64,000 bases of DNA from Burkholderiales bacterium (GCA_016191525.1 JACPOK010000040.1:244897-308896), one strand, 5' to 3'. Counted from the stretch's first letter, positions 52,877-62,706 are shown. The notes: generated by a model from the sequence alone, not told the origin. Made by a program: numbers and translations.

Positions 52877-54449
52877 TCATGTCGGCCGCTTTCTCCGCGA
52901 TCATGATGGTGGGCGCGTTGGTGTTGCCGCCCACGATGTCGGGCATGACCGAGGCGTCCACCACCCGCAGCCCCTGCACGCCATGCACGCGCAGCTGCGC
53001 GTCCACCACGTCCATCGCGCCCGGGCCCATGCGGCAGCTGCCCACCGGGTGGTAGATGGTGTCGGCATGGCCGCGGATGAACTGCTCGATCTGCGCATCG
53101 GTGGTGGCGCCCGCCGAAGTGGGCAGCTCCTGGCCACGATAGCCCGCCAGCGCGGGCTGGCCCAGGATCTGGCGCATCAGCCGGAAGCCGCGCACCAGCC
53201 GCTCCATGTCGTCGCGCTCGCCCAGGAAATTGGGGTCGATCAGCGGCGGCTGCATGGCATCGGCGCTGGCCAGCTTCACGCTGCCGCGGCTTTTCGGCCG
53301 CAGCAGGCAGACATGGCAGGAATAGCCGTGGCCGAACACCGTCTTGCGGCCGTGGTCCACCAGCTTGCCGATGACGAAGTGCAGCTGCAGGTCCGGTAGC
53401 GGCTCGCCCGGCTGGCTGCGGATGAAGCCGCCGGCTTCAGCAAAATTGGTGGTCAGCATTCCGCTGCGGAAGTCGCGCCACTCGAAGATGCCCTTCACCA
53501 CCCGGGCCAGGCCCGCCAGCGACAGGCCGAACAGGTCCTTCAGGTGCGGCGCGTTGACTCCCTGCACCACGTCCACATGGTCGTGCAGGTTGGCGCCCAC
53601 GCCCGGCAGGTCGTGCACCAGCGGAACGCCATGCTCGCGCAGCTGCGCGGCCGGGCCGATGCCCGACAGCATCAGCACCTGGGGCGATTGCAGTGCGCCG
53701 GCGCAAAGCAGCACCTCGCGCGAGGCCTTCACCTGTTTCAGCTCGCCGCCCTGCCGGTATTCGACGCCCACCGCGCGCCGGCCCTCCATCAGGATGCGGG
53801 TGGTGTGCGCGCCGGTGATCACCTGCAGGTTGGGCCGGCCCAGGTTCGGCGTGAGGTAGGCCTTGGCGGCGCTGAAGCGCTCGCCCTTCCTGTGGGTGAC
53901 CTGGTACATGCCGACGCCTTCGGTGGTGGCGCCGTTGAAGTCGCGGTTTTCCGGGTAGCCGGCCTGCTTGCCGGCTTCCACGAAGACGGGCCCGAAGCGG
54001 TTCGGGCTGCGTAGGTCCATCACGTTCAGCGGGCCGCCGGTGGCGTGCCATTCGTCGGCGCCGCGTTCGTTGTGTTCCGCACGGCGGAAATACGGCAGCA
54101 CGTCGTCCCAGCCCCAGCCGGGGTTGCCCTGGGCGGCCCAGCCGTCATAGTCCTGGCGCGGCCCGCGCAGGTAGATCATGGCGTTGACCGAGCTGGAGCC
54201 GCCCAGCACCTTGCCGCGGGGCTGGTAGCCCCGGCGCCCGCCCAGGCCGGGCTGCGGCACGGTCTGGAATGCCCAGTTGGCCTGGCCGTTCTTGGCCAGC
54301 AGGGCCAACCCGGCCGGGCAATGGATCAGCACGCTGGAATCGGCGGGGCCGGCCTCCAGCAGGGTCACGTTGATGGCGGGGTCCTCGGTCAGCCTTGCGG
54401 CCAGCACGCAGCCCGCGGAACCGCCGCCGATGATGATGTAGTCAGCCAT
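52851..54449 (-). CDS. GMC-family oxidoreductase (choline/alcohol dehydrogenase-like)
   Basis: A 532-residue FAD enzyme: [19 protein letters not shown] (Rossmann), [14 protein letters not shown] (GMC signature 1), [15 protein letters not shown] (signature 2), and the C-terminal [10 protein letters not shown] histidine plus [14 protein letters not shown]. The likely substrate is a primary alcohol or choline, as in AlkJ/BetA relatives. ATG 54449 has GGAGGAGA directly upstream. Stands alone, divergent from the FimV-like gene. Confidence 0.92.
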   Translation of the reverse strand: MADYIIIGGGSAGCVLAARLTEDPAINVTLLEAGPADSSVLIHCPAGLALLAKNGQANWAFQTVPQPGLGGRRGYQPRGKVLGGSSSVNAMIYLRGPRQDYDGWAAQGNPGWGWDDVLPYFRRAEHNERGADEWHATGGPLNVMDLRSPNRFGPVFVEAGKQAGYPENRDFNGATTEGVGMYQVTHRKGERFSAAKAYLTPNLGRPNLQVITGAHTTRILMEGRRAVGVEYRQGGELKQVKASREVLLCAGALQSPQVLMLSGIGPAAQLREHGVPLVHDLPGVGANLHDHVDVVQGVNAPHLKDLFGLSLAGLARVVKGIFEWRDFRSGMLTTNFAEAGGFIRSQPGEPLPDLQLHFVIGKLVDHGRKTVFGHGYSCHVCLLRPKSRGSVKLASADAMQPPLIDPNFLGERDDMERLVRGFRLMRQILGQPALAGYRGQELPTSAGATTDAQIEQFIRGHADTIYHPVGSCRMGPGAMDVVDAQLRVHGVQGLRVVDASVMPDIVGGNTNAPTIMIAEKAADMIRQQSAFA

Positions 54450-54597
54450 GTCTCCTCCAGTGCAGGGACACAACTTACAACCAAAGTCGCCAAATCCCCA
54501 GCGTGCTTGTACCATTCGCCCTGTCATTGTGGAGTCACGAATGCGCATTGCAGAAACCGGGAGCGTCCGCGCGGAGAGCCTGCGCACGCAATAAGCT

Positions 54598-55581
54598 GTG
54601 AACGAGGAACCCAACGCACCGTCGTCCGGCGAAGCCGGGCCGCAGGCTGAGTCGCTGTCCCTGAGGGCCAGCACCCAGCTGGGCCGGGTGCCGGCCGAGC
54701 GTCCGGAAGCGCCGCCCGCGCCCGCCGCGGCGGCGGTTCCCTCGCCGGTGCCCGCCCCTGAGCCGCAAGCGGCGCCCATGACGGCCAATGCCCAGCCCAT
54801 CAGCCTCGAAACGCTGCCGCAGCGGCTGACGCAATCCACCCCACCCATGACCTGGGCCGTGACCAGCGTGGCGCTGATCGCCGGCGTCGGCTGGCTCTAC
54901 GAGCGCCGGCGCCGCCGCCTGATGGAAATGGAAAAAGATTCGGTGCTGTGGGCCGATGTGCAGCCGCACGGCGCTTCCATCGTCACCACGGCCGGCGGGC
55001 TGGACGACATCCTGCCCGACAGCCCCGACCCGGCCGAAGCCGCGCGGGCGATCTACGTCACCGCCATCGGCGACACCAATTCCCGCCGCGAGGCCACGCT
55101 GATCGACCTGCACCAGCTGGAGGGCAAGCTGGGCCGCCGGCGCAACCGGGGCGACGTGGTGGCCGCTGTGCTGTTGCTGCAGCAGCACCTGGTGGACTTC
55201 CGCTACACCAGCCCCTGGGTGTTCCTGGAACTGCGCGATCTCTACAAGGTGCTGGACCGCGAAAAGGAATGGGACGACGCGCGCGAGGTCTTCAAGACCC
55301 GCTTCGGCCAGAACGCGCCGGCATGGTCCGCGCCCTCCACCGAGGCGATGGAGCTGGTTGCCGACCAGCAGCTGTGCGGCGACATCGTGCGCAAATGGCC
55401 GTTTCGCGAAACGCGCATGTTCATCCTGCGCTGGATGCTGGGCGAGCACGAAGCGCGCCACAAGAGTTCGGGCCCGCCCCTGCTGGGATTGGGCGTGTAC
55501 CGCGACATGATGTTCCTTGACTCGGTGCTGGACGAGGCCATGGAGGCGCGGCCCGCGGCGGCGGTGGATTCCCTGCTTTAA
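54598..55581 (+). CDS. FimV C-terminal-like single-pass membrane protein
   Basis: A 327-residue protein: a Pro/Ala-rich N-terminus (1-75), one helix (TWAVTSVALIAGVGWLY, about 84-100) and a helical cytoplasmic part (EAARAIYVTAIGDTNSRREATLIDLHQLEGK and LVDFRYTSPWVFLELRDLYKVLDREKEWDDAREVF) resembling the repeat-bearing C-terminus of FimV-type pilus-assembly proteins. The start is uncertain: GTG 54598 or ATG 54778. A separate 17-codon frame at 54541-54594 ends 3 bp upstream. Confidence 0.55.
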   Translation: MNEEPNAPSSGEAGPQAESLSLRASTQLGRVPAERPEAPPAPAAAAVPSPVPAPEPQAAPMTANAQPISLETLPQRLTQSTPPMTWAVTSVALIAGVGWLYERRRRRLMEMEKDSVLWADVQPHGASIVTTAGGLDDILPDSPDPAEAARAIYVTAIGDTNSRREATLIDLHQLEGKLGRRRNRGDVVAAVLLLQQHLVDFRYTSPWVFLELRDLYKVLDREKEWDDAREVFKTRFGQNAPAWSAPSTEAMELVADQQLCGDIVRKWPFRETRMFILRWMLGEHEARHKSSGPPLLGLGVYRDMMFLDSVLDEAMEARPAAAVDSLL

Positions 55582-55591
55582 GCTGGCGGGC

Positions 55592-56401
55592 ATGACAGAT
55601 CCGCTCCCACTCCCCGAAGGCTGCATCAGCTGCGAGCGCCGCGGCGCCGTGCTGCTGGTCGGCATCAACCGGCCCGCCAAGCTCAATGGCTTTACCCCGC
55701 GCATGTTCCGCGAACTGGGCGAGGCCTACACGCTGCTGGACGACGACCCCGAACTGCGCGTCGGCGTGCTGCACGCCTTTGGCAAACACTTCACCGCGGG
55801 GCTGGACCTGCCCACCATCGCGCCGCTGATGCAAAGGGGTGAGAAGGCCATTCCGTTCGGGCTGGTGGAACCCACCGACCTGGGCACACCGGGCTACCGG
55901 CGCCGCACCAAGCCGATGGTGGTGGCCGTCAAGGGCATCACCTACACGCTGGGCATCGAGCTGATGCTGGGGGCCGACGTCGTGGTGGCGGCGGATGACT
56001 GCCGCTTCTCGCAGCTGGAGGTCAAGCGCGGCATCATGGCCACCGGCGGCGCCACGCTGCGCATGGCCGAGCGGGCCGGCCTGGGCAATGCCATGCTGCA
56101 CCTGCTGACCGGCGACGAGTTCGGCAGCGCCGAGGCCCTGCGCCTGAACTTCGTGCAGAAGGTGGTGGCCGCGGGCGAGGAACTGGCCGAGGCGCTGCGC
56201 ATCGCCGAGTCCATCGCTGCGCAGGCGCCGCTGGCCGTGATCGCCACTCGGCTGAATGCCCTGAAGGCGGTCGAGCAGGGTCCGCTGGCCGCGATGGAGG
56301 GCTTCATCGCCACGCAGAAGCAGCTGTCCAACAGCGAGGACGCGGCCGAGGGCGTGCGCTCGTTCGTCGAAAAGCGGCCGGCACGGTTCACCGGCCGCTG
56401 A
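55592..56401 (+). CDS. Crotonase/enoyl-CoA hydratase family protein
   Basis: A 269-residue crotonase. The oxyanion loop GKHFTAGLDLPTIAPLM and the glutamate blocks YTLGIELMLGADV and FSQLEVKRGIMATGGATLR are present, so hydratase or isomerase chemistry is possible. ATG 55592 is preferred; an earlier in-frame start lies inside the FimV-like gene. Substrate not assignable. Confidence 0.85.
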   Translation: MTDPLPLPEGCISCERRGAVLLVGINRPAKLNGFTPRMFRELGEAYTLLDDDPELRVGVLHAFGKHFTAGLDLPTIAPLMQRGEKAIPFGLVEPTDLGTPGYRRRTKPMVVAVKGITYTLGIELMLGADVVVAADDCRFSQLEVKRGIMATGGATLRMAERAGLGNAMLHLLTGDEFGSAEALRLNFVQKVVAAGEELAEALRIAESIAAQAPLAVIATRLNALKAVEQGPLAAMEGFIATQKQLSNSEDAAEGVRSFVEKRPARFTGR

Positions 56402-56442
56402 AGCCAGCGCATCCGGCCTGCATCGCGGGCCGTATACGTCCC

Positions 56443-56919
56443 ATGCAAAACCCCTTCAGCGCCCCCGTTCCGCCCGGCCTGCGCGGTGCCACGCGAATCG
56501 TCCACAGGGCCGACCTCGCCTGCACGCCGCATACCCTGTTCGACTTCGTCACCAATGCCTCGCAGTGGCACCGCTGGCACCCCGCCACGCACGCCGTGCG
56601 CAATGTGCCGGACCGGCCGCTGGTCAAGGGCGAGCAGATGGTCGAGCACATCAAGGCGGCGCACCGCAGCTTCGAGGCCACCTGGACCGTGATCGACTGC
56701 GACCCGGGGCGCCTGTGGCGCATCACCACCGCCACGCCGCTGGGCGCTTCGGTGCTGACCTACCGCATGGCGCCGGCGCCCGGCGGCTGCCATTTCGAGC
56801 GCACCTGCGACTTCCGCTCCGAAGGCGCTTGGGCGCTGCTGGACGGCAACCTCACCCGCTGGATGCTGGCCCGCCAGGCGGCGCAGGCCCTGCGCAACCT
56901 GCAACAACTCTCCCTGTAG
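56443..56919 (+). CDS. SRPBCC-fold protein (polyketide cyclase/START-like)
   Basis: A 158-residue helix-grip protein: CTPHTLFDFVTNASQWHRWHPATHAV and RSFEATWTVIDCDPGRLWRITT are the usual strand/helix blocks. Binds a hydrophobic ligand in homologues; role here unknown. Follows the crotonase by 41 bp and is probably co-transcribed. Confidence 0.78.
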   Translation: MQNPFSAPVPPGLRGATRIVHRADLACTPHTLFDFVTNASQWHRWHPATHAVRNVPDRPLVKGEQMVEHIKAAHRSFEATWTVIDCDPGRLWRITTATPLGASVLTYRMAPAPGGCHFERTCDFRSEGAWALLDGNLTRWMLARQAAQALRNLQQLSL

Positions 56920-56963
56920 GCAGGGGCCGCCGCGGCCTTGCGCAAGCTCGCGGATCAATTAAC

Positions 56964-56992
56964 TTGCACACAATTTAATTTGACGCTATAAT
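56964..56992 (+). promoter_or_regulatory. ohrR promoter
   Basis: TTGCAC (56964-56969), 17-bp spacer, TATAAT (56987-56992), then only 6 nt to the ohrR ATG, so the mRNA should be leaderless or nearly so. The AT-rich ACAATTTAATTTG in the spacer resembles OhrR binding sites and suggests autoregulation. Confidence 0.85.
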
Positions 56993-56998
56993 TCGGCC

Positions 56999-57448
56999 AT
57001 GCCCTCCCGCCAGCCCCATCCCGACCAGGCCCTGCTGCTCGACAACCAGCTGTGCTTCGCGCTCTACTCGGCTTCGCTGGCCATGACCAGGCTGTACAAG
57101 CCCCTGCTCGAGGCCCTGGGCCTGACCTACCCGCAATACCTGGCCCTGCTGGTGCTGTGGGAGCGCGATGGCCTGATGGTGTCGGAACTGGGCGAACGCC
57201 TGTTCCTGGATTCCGGCACGCTGACGCCGCTGCTCAAGCGGCTGGAAACCGCGGGCCTGATCGCCCGCATCCGCGACACCGCCGACGAGCGGCGTGTGCA
57301 CATCACCCTCACGGCTGCCGGCCGCAAGCTCAAGGCCCGCGCCGCCGGCATCCCGGCCTGTGTGCTGGCCGCCAGCCGGTGCCCGGTGCCCGAACTCGTT
57401 TCGCTCACGCAGCAGATCCAGCTGCTGCGCGACCGTTTGACCGCCTGA
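56999..57448 (+). CDS. ohrR: Organic hydroperoxide sensor OhrR (MarR family)
   Basis: A 149-residue winged-helix repressor: [26 protein letters not shown] with reactive C19, [41 protein letters not shown], and two C-terminal cysteines C121 and C128, a 2-Cys OhrR arrangement as in Xanthomonas (C22, C127). Oxidation by organic peroxides releases it from DNA. Immediately precedes ohr. Confidence 0.93.
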   Translation: MPSRQPHPDQALLLDNQLCFALYSASLAMTRLYKPLLEALGLTYPQYLALLVLWERDGLMVSELGERLFLDSGTLTPLLKRLETAGLIARIRDTADERRVHITLTAAGRKLKARAAGIPACVLAASRCPVPELVSLTQQIQLLRDRLTA

Positions 57449-57472
57449 TTTTTTAACCCAAAGGAAGAGACC

Positions 57473-57889
57473 ATGACCACGCTCGAAAAAGTGCTGTACA
57501 CCGCCAAAGCCCACACCACCGGAGGCCGCGACGGCGCCAGCAAGACCGATGACGGCCGCCTGGACATCAAGCTGTCGCCCCCCGGCCAGCCCGGCACCGG
57601 CACCAACCCCGAGCAGCTGTTCGCGGCCGGCTATTCCGCCTGCTTCATCGGCGCCATGAAGGCCGTGGCCGGCAAGATGAAGGTCACGCTGCCGGCCGAC
57701 CTGGCCATCGACGCTGAAGTCGACCTGGGCCCCATCCCCAACGCCTACGGCATCGCCGCGCGCCTGAACGTCAGCCTGCCTGGCATGGACCGCGCCGCCG
57801 CGCAGGGCCTGATAGACGCCGCCCACCAGGTGTGCCCGTACTCCAACGCCACCCGCGGCAACGTGGACGTGACCATCACCCTGGTTTAA
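57473..57889 (+). CDS. ohr: Organic hydroperoxide resistance protein Ohr
   Basis: A 138-residue thiol peroxidase with the Ohr/OsmC fold: catalytic C57 ([11 protein letters not shown]) and resolving C121 ([13 protein letters not shown]), plus R19 in GGRDGAS. Reduces organic hydroperoxides. AAGGAAGAG precedes the ATG. Its TAA stop overlaps that of the convergent LysR gene. Confidence 0.96.
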   Translation: MTTLEKVLYTAKAHTTGGRDGASKTDDGRLDIKLSPPGQPGTGTNPEQLFAAGYSACFIGAMKAVAGKMKVTLPADLAIDAEVDLGPIPNAYGIAARLNVSLPGMDRAAAQGLIDAAHQVCPYSNATRGNVDVTITLV

Positions 57890-58788
57890 GCGGTCTTCGA
57901 GCGGGCCTGCCGGGCGATCTGCCCGGCCATGGCCTGCGCCGCGATCGACAGCGCCTTGCCTTTGCGCCGCGCCAGCACGATGGGGCGGCGCAGCTGCGTG
58001 CCCCGCACCGGCACCGCCGCCAGTTGCGCCCGCGTGAAGTGAAACAGCGTCAGCTCGGGCACCACGCTGATGCCCAGGCCCTGCGCCACCAGCGCCGCCA
58101 CCGTGGCCAGGTGCTCCACCTCCAGCCCTTGTGAATCCGCCGCGTGTTCGCCCGGCAGCGCATCCAGCTGCTGGCGCACGCTGCTGCTGCGCGCCAGGTG
58201 AATCCGCTCCTGGCCCGCCAGCTGGGCCAGCGTGACGGACTTCCTGCCCGCCAGCGCATGGTCCTTGCGGCAGACCAGGAAGAACTTTTCCTGCCGCAGC
58301 ACCTGCACGTCGAATTCGCGCAGTTCACCTCCGGAGGTGACGGCCAGGTCGGCCTTGCCTTCCCGCAGCAGCGCCAGGCCTGCGTTGGCCAGTGAATCGA
58401 ACAGCTCCACCCGCACGGCCGGAAACGCGGCGCGGTAGCGCGCGATCACCTGCGGCATCCACACCGCCGCCACCGAAGGCAGCGCCGCCACCGCCACGCG
58501 CCCGGTGCGCAGGCTGGCGAGGTCCTGCAAGCCGGCGAAGGCGTTGCGCAGGTCCTGCGAGATGCGCCGAGCCTCCCCGGCGAACACCTCGCCTTCGGGC
58601 GTCAGCGTGACGTGGCGGGTGGAGCGCTCGAACAGGCGCACGCCGGCTTCCTCCTCGATCCGGCCTATCTTCTGGCTGAAGGCGCTCTGCGACAGGTGGC
58701 ACAGCTCGGCAGCACGGGTGAAGTGCTGCGTCTGCGCCAGCGCCAGGAAGGCATCCAGGTCGCGGCTGGAGACATTCATTGATTTCAT
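57886..58788 (-). CDS. LysR-family regulator of the AtuA operon
   Basis: A 300-residue LTTR: HTH (LDAFLALAQTQHFTRAAELCHLSQSAFSQKIGRIEEE) and effector domain (about 90-290). Start at 58788 (MKSMNV) or 58779. Divergent from the AtuA-like gene, its likely target; convergent with ohr by a 4-bp TTAA overlap. Confidence 0.9.
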   Translation of the reverse strand: MKSMNVSSRDLDAFLALAQTQHFTRAAELCHLSQSAFSQKIGRIEEEAGVRLFERSTRHVTLTPEGEVFAGEARRISQDLRNAFAGLQDLASLRTGRVAVAALPSVAAVWMPQVIARYRAAFPAVRVELFDSLANAGLALLREGKADLAVTSGGELREFDVQVLRQEKFFLVCRKDHALAGRKSVTLAQLAGQERIHLARSSSVRQQLDALPGEHAADSQGLEVEHLATVAALVAQGLGISVVPELTLFHFTRAQLAAVPVRGTQLRRPIVLARRKGKALSIAAQAMAGQIARQARSKTA

Positions 58789-58849
58789 GGATAGATCATG
58801 TGATTCTTTCCATTTTACAGATGATGGCCGCAGGCGGATCATCCGCCGG

Positions 58850-60232
58850 ATGCATAAGGAAGACTCCCCAGGCAACCTGCTGATCGGCTGCGGTGCCGGC
58901 TTTTCCGGTGACCGCTGGGATGCGGCCGTGCCGGTGGTGCGTGATCTCGTTGCCAGCGGCCGGCCTGCCGTGCTGATGTTCGAGACGCTGGCCGAACGCA
59001 CGCTGGCCCTGGCCCAGCTGCAGCGCCGGGCGAACCCGCAGGCCGGCTTCGAGCCCGCGCTGGAACGCTTTGCCGCGCCGGTGCTGGCCGATTGCGTGCG
59101 CGCCGGCATTCCCATCGTCGGCAATTTCGGCGCCGCCAACCCGCGCGGCGCGGCAGCCTGCCTGCAGCAACTCGCGGCATCGCTGGGCCTGGCACCGCTT
59201 CGCATCGCGGTGGTGGAAGGCGACGACCTGCTGGCGGCGCTGGCCCCGGGCCAACTGCAGGGCCTGCTGCCCGCCGCGGCAGCCGGCCGGGAACTGGTCA
59301 GCGCCAATGCCTACCTGGGTGCGCGCGAGATCGCGCAGGCGCTCAAGGCCGGCGCGCAGATCGTGGTGACCGGACGTGTTGCCGACCCGGCCCTCGCACT
59401 GGGCCCGATGCTGGCGCATTTCAGCTGGGCCGATGACGCCTGGGATCTGCTGGCGGCCGGCACCATGGCCGGCCACCTCCTGGAATGCGGGGCACAGGTT
59501 TGCGGCGGCTACTTCGCCGACCCCGGCATGAAGGACGTGCCGCGCCTGGCCGAAGTGGGCTTCCCGATTGTCGAGATGCGGGCCGACGGCGCGTTCACGG
59601 TCACCAAGCCCGCCGGCACCGGCGGCTGCGTGGATGCGCGCACCGTGAAGGAACAGCTGCTCTACGAAATCCACGACCCGGCGAGTTACCTCACGCCTGA
59701 CGTGGTGGCCGACATCAGCGAATGCGAAGTCATCGAAGTGGGGCCCGACCGGGTGGAAGTACGCGGTGTCCGCGGCCACGCCCGCCCGCCCACACTCAAG
59801 GCCACCGTGTGCTTCGAGGGCGGCTGGCTGGCCGAGGGCGAGATTTCCTATGCGGGCCCGAACGCGGCGGCGCGCGCGAAGCTGGCCGGCGAGGTGGTGC
59901 GCGATCGCCTGAAGCTGCTGCAGCTGGGCCACCTGCCGCTGCGCATGGACCTGATCGGCGTGGCCAGCGTGTTCGCGGATGACGGCGGCCGCTGGTGGAA
60001 CGAGCCGGCCCTAGCGCCGTCGTTCACCAGCCAGGACGTGCGCCTGCGCGTGGCGGGCTCCTGCGCTTCGAAGCCGGAAGCCGAAGCCATCACACGCGAG
60101 GTGCTGGCGCTGTACACCTGCGGCCCGGCGGGCGGTGGCGGCGTACGCACGCAGGTGACCAGCCGGCTGGTGAGCGACTCCTGCTTTGTGCCGCGCGAAT
60201 GGATCTCGCCGGGCTGGAGCTTCGCGCAATGA
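58850..60232 (+). CDS. AtuA-family (DUF1446) protein
   Basis: A 460-residue member of the AtuA/DUF1446 family: LLIGCGAGFSGDRWDAAVPVV, QIVVTGRVADPALALGPML and AGTMAGHLLECGAQVCGGYFADPGM are the conserved blocks. AtuA belongs to acyclic-terpene (citronellol) utilisation clusters, but its reaction is not well defined. Followed by its small partner (ATGA overlap) and a Bug receptor. ATG 58850 is preferred over longer frames. Confidence 0.88.
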   Translation: MHKEDSPGNLLIGCGAGFSGDRWDAAVPVVRDLVASGRPAVLMFETLAERTLALAQLQRRANPQAGFEPALERFAAPVLADCVRAGIPIVGNFGAANPRGAAACLQQLAASLGLAPLRIAVVEGDDLLAALAPGQLQGLLPAAAAGRELVSANAYLGAREIAQALKAGAQIVVTGRVADPALALGPMLAHFSWADDAWDLLAAGTMAGHLLECGAQVCGGYFADPGMKDVPRLAEVGFPIVEMRADGAFTVTKPAGTGGCVDARTVKEQLLYEIHDPASYLTPDVVADISECEVIEVGPDRVEVRGVRGHARPPTLKATVCFEGGWLAEGEISYAGPNAAARAKLAGEVVRDRLKLLQLGHLPLRMDLIGVASVFADDGGRWWNEPALAPSFTSQDVRLRVAGSCASKPEAEAITREVLALYTCGPAGGGGVRTQVTSRLVSDSCFVPREWISPGWSFAQ

Positions 60233-60594
60233 ACAACCCCATCACGCTGCCGCTGCACGCCCTGGCCCACGGCCGCACCGGTGACAAGGGCAACCGCTCG
60301 TGCATCAGCCTGATCGCCTACGACCCACGTGCCTGGCCGCTGCTGCAGGCGCAGGTCACGCAGGAGCGCGTGGCGCAACTCTTCGCCAGCCGCCGCCCGG
60401 CCGCCGTCACCCGCTACCTGCTGCCCAGGCTCCACGCCATGAACTTCGTGCTGGACGAGGTGCTGGACGGCGGCGTGAACGGCTCGCTCAATCTCGACAC
60501 GCATGGCAAGGCACTGGCCTTCCTGCTGCTGGCCCTGCCCATGACGGTGGACGCCGGCCTCGCATCACAACTGAACCTCAAGGAGACACCATGA
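60229..60594 (+). CDS. AtuA-associated small protein
   Basis: A 121-residue protein with the block LHALAHGRTGDKGNRSCISLIAYDP that in many genomes is fused to or follows the AtuA protein, so it is probably a second domain/subunit. ATG overlaps the atuA stop (ATGA) and its own stop overlaps the Bug gene. Function unknown. Confidence 0.8.
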   Translation: MNNPITLPLHALAHGRTGDKGNRSCISLIAYDPRAWPLLQAQVTQERVAQLFASRRPAAVTRYLLPRLHAMNFVLDEVLDGGVNGSLNLDTHGKALAFLLLALPMTVDAGLASQLNLKETP

Positions 60595-61568
60595 ACCGCA
60601 ACCGCCGCTTCGCGCTGGCCACCCTGGCCTGCACCCTCGCCGCCGCCTTCGCACCGCACGCCATGGCGCAGGCCTTCCCGGACAAGCCCGTCACCTTCAT
60701 CGTGCCGTTCGCCGCCGGCAGCGCCACCGACCAGCTGGCCCGCGCGCTCGGCCAGGCCATGACGCTGGAGACGAAGCAGCCGGTGGTGATCGACAACAAG
60801 CCGGGCGCCAACGCCTTCATCGGCGCGCAGGCCGCGGCCAAGGCGAAGAACGACGGCTACACCGTCTTCATCACCACCAACACCACGCACGCCGCCAACG
60901 AGCACCTGTTCAAGAAGCTGCCGTACGACCCGGTGAAGGATTTCGAGCCTGTGACGCTGATCGGCCGCGGCGGCCAGATCATGGTGGTGAACAACAGCCT
61001 GCCCGTGAACAGCGTGGGCGACTTCATCAAGCTGGCCAAGTCGAAGCCCGGGCGCCTGACTTTCGGCTCGGGCAGTTCGTCCAGCCGCATCGCGGGCGAG
61101 CTGTTCAAGCAGATGTCGGGCACCTACATCGTCAACATTCCCTACCGCAGCAACCCGCCCGCCGTCACCGACCTGCTGGCCGGCATCATCGACGTGATGA
61201 TCACCGACATGGCCACCGGCCTGCCGCAAGTCAAGGGCGGCAAGCTGAAGGCGCTGGGTGTGTCGACGACGAAGCGCAGCCCGCTGGCGCCGGAGATTCC
61301 CACCATCAGCGAAGCCGGCGTCAAGGGCTACGAGATGACCTACTGGTTCGCCGCCTACGTGCCGGCCGGCACGCCCGCGCCGGTGGTGGCACGCCTGAAC
61401 GAGCTGCTGGTCAAGGCCATCCGCAGCCCCGGCGCCAACAGCACCTTCTTCGGGCCCACGGGCACCGAGGCGCTGACCAGCACGCCCGACGATCTGCGCA
61501 AGTTCCAGGCGGCCGAGTCGCAGAAATGGGCCGCCATCATCAAATCCTCCGGCATCGAGAAGGAATGA
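60591..61568 (+). CDS. Bug/TctC-family solute receptor
   Basis: A 325-residue periplasmic receptor: signal peptide to about A26 (FAPHAMAQ), VTFIVPFAAGSATDQLAR, DNKPGANAFIGAQAAAKA and LAPEIPTISEAGVKGYE. AAGGAG precedes the ATG, which overlaps the previous stop. Likely captures the substrate of the AtuA-type pathway. No TctA/TctB nearby. Confidence 0.92.
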   Translation: MNRNRRFALATLACTLAAAFAPHAMAQAFPDKPVTFIVPFAAGSATDQLARALGQAMTLETKQPVVIDNKPGANAFIGAQAAAKAKNDGYTVFITTNTTHAANEHLFKKLPYDPVKDFEPVTLIGRGGQIMVVNNSLPVNSVGDFIKLAKSKPGRLTFGSGSSSSRIAGELFKQMSGTYIVNIPYRSNPPAVTDLLAGIIDVMITDMATGLPQVKGGKLKALGVSTTKRSPLAPEIPTISEAGVKGYEMTYWFAAYVPAGTPAPVVARLNELLVKAIRSPGANSTFFGPTGTEALTSTPDDLRKFQAAESQKWAAIIKSSGIEKE

Positions 61569-61571
61569 TGT

Positions 61572-61592
61572 CGCGGGGGTGATTCCCCCGCG
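61572..61592 (+). terminator. Perfect GC hairpin after the Bug gene
   Basis: CGCGGGGG-TGATT-CCCCCGCG, an 8-bp perfect stem with a 5-nt loop right after the stop. No T-run follows, so it may be an mRNA-stabilising stem or a Rho-assisted end rather than a classical terminator. Confidence 0.5.
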
Positions 61593-61617
61593 CCGCGTCC
61601 TGCGGTACGGTGCAGGC

Positions 61618-62706
61618 ATGAGCACCACCCTTCTCGTCCGCAAGGACAGCCTGCCCACCACCCAGCTGGTGACCGAAACCGACAAGCCGCTGGCTGACGG
61701 CCAGGTGCGCGTGCGCATCGACACTTTCGCGCTGACCTCCAACAACATCACCTACGCCGCTTTCGGCGACGCGATGAGCTACTGGAATTTTTATCCGGCG
61801 GCGCAGGAGGGCTGGGGCATCGTGCCCGTGTGGGGATTCGCCAGCGTGGTGCAGTCGCTGCATCCCGGCGTGGCGGTGGGCGAACGGCTCTACGGCTACT
61901 GGCCCATGGCGGACAGCGCCGTGCTGCAGCCCGACAGGCTTTCGCCGGCCGGCTTCACCGATGCCAGCGCCCATCGCGCCGGGCTGCCGGCTGTGTACAA
62001 CCAGTACCTGCGCTGCAGCGCCGACCCGTTCTACGCAGCGGACAGCGAAAGCGCGCAGGCCCTGCTGCGCCCGCTGTTCACCACCTCCTGGCTGATCGAC
62101 GACTTCATGGCCGAGAACGATTTCTTCGGCGCGAAAGTAATGCTGCTGTCCAGCGCCTCCAGCAAGACGGCGTACGGCACGGCCTTCCAGCTGATCCAGC
62201 GGCCGGGCATCGAGGTGGTGGGCCTGACCTCCGCCGCCAACCGCGCGTTCTGCGAGGGCCTGGGCTGCTACAGCCGCGTGCTCTCCTATGAAGAGCTTGA
62301 GCAGGTGCCGGCCGATGCGGCCTGCGTGTACATCGACTTCGCGGGCAACGCCGGCCTTCGCCGCCAGATCCACACCCGCTTTGCCAACCTGAAATACAGC
62401 TGCTCCATCGGCGGCACCCACGTGGAGCAGCTGGGCGGCGCCAAGGACCTGCCCGGGCCACGCGCCACGCTGTTCTTCGCGCCCGCGCAAGGCAAGAAGC
62501 GCGGCGCGGAATGGGGCCCCCAGGAATTGAAGAAGCGCCTGCTGGCCGGCTGGAATGCGTTCCACGCCAGGGTGGTGGATGCGCGTGCGCCCTGGCTCAA
62601 CGTGCAGGCCCACCATGGCCCGCAGGCGGTGCAGTCCGCCTATGCCATGGTGCTTGCCGGCAAGGGCGATCCACGCCAGGGTCACATGCTTTCGCTATCA
62701 AAATAA
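61618..62706 (+). CDS. DUF2855 family protein (MDR-like)
   Basis: A 362-residue protein with an MDR-like N domain (DGQVRVRIDTFALTSNNITYAAFGDAM) and a Rossmann-like segment (VMLLSSASSKTAYGTAFQLIQ); no zinc-binding residues are evident. Family members are uncharacterised. The last codons (LSK) and the TAA stop come from the 62-bp repeat. Confidence 0.85.
   Translation: MSTTLLVRKDSLPTTQLVTETDKPLADGQVRVRIDTFALTSNNITYAAFGDAMSYWNFYPAAQEGWGIVPVWGFASVVQSLHPGVAVGERLYGYWPMADSAVLQPDRLSPAGFTDASAHRAGLPAVYNQYLRCSADPFYAADSESAQALLRPLFTTSWLIDDFMAENDFFGAKVMLLSSASSKTAYGTAFQLIQRPGIEVVGLTSAANRAFCEGLGCYSRVLSYEELEQVPADAACVYIDFAGNAGLRRQIHTRFANLKYSCSIGGTHVEQLGGAKDLPGPRATLFFAPAQGKKRGAEWGPQELKKRLLAGWNAFHARVVDARAPWLNVQAHHGPQAVQSAYAMVLAGKGDPRQGHMLSLSK

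Noticed and set aside
54541..54594. 17-codon open frame just upstream of the FimV-like gene
   Set aside because: No ribosome-binding site and too short to support; kept only as a note on the uncertain start of the next gene.
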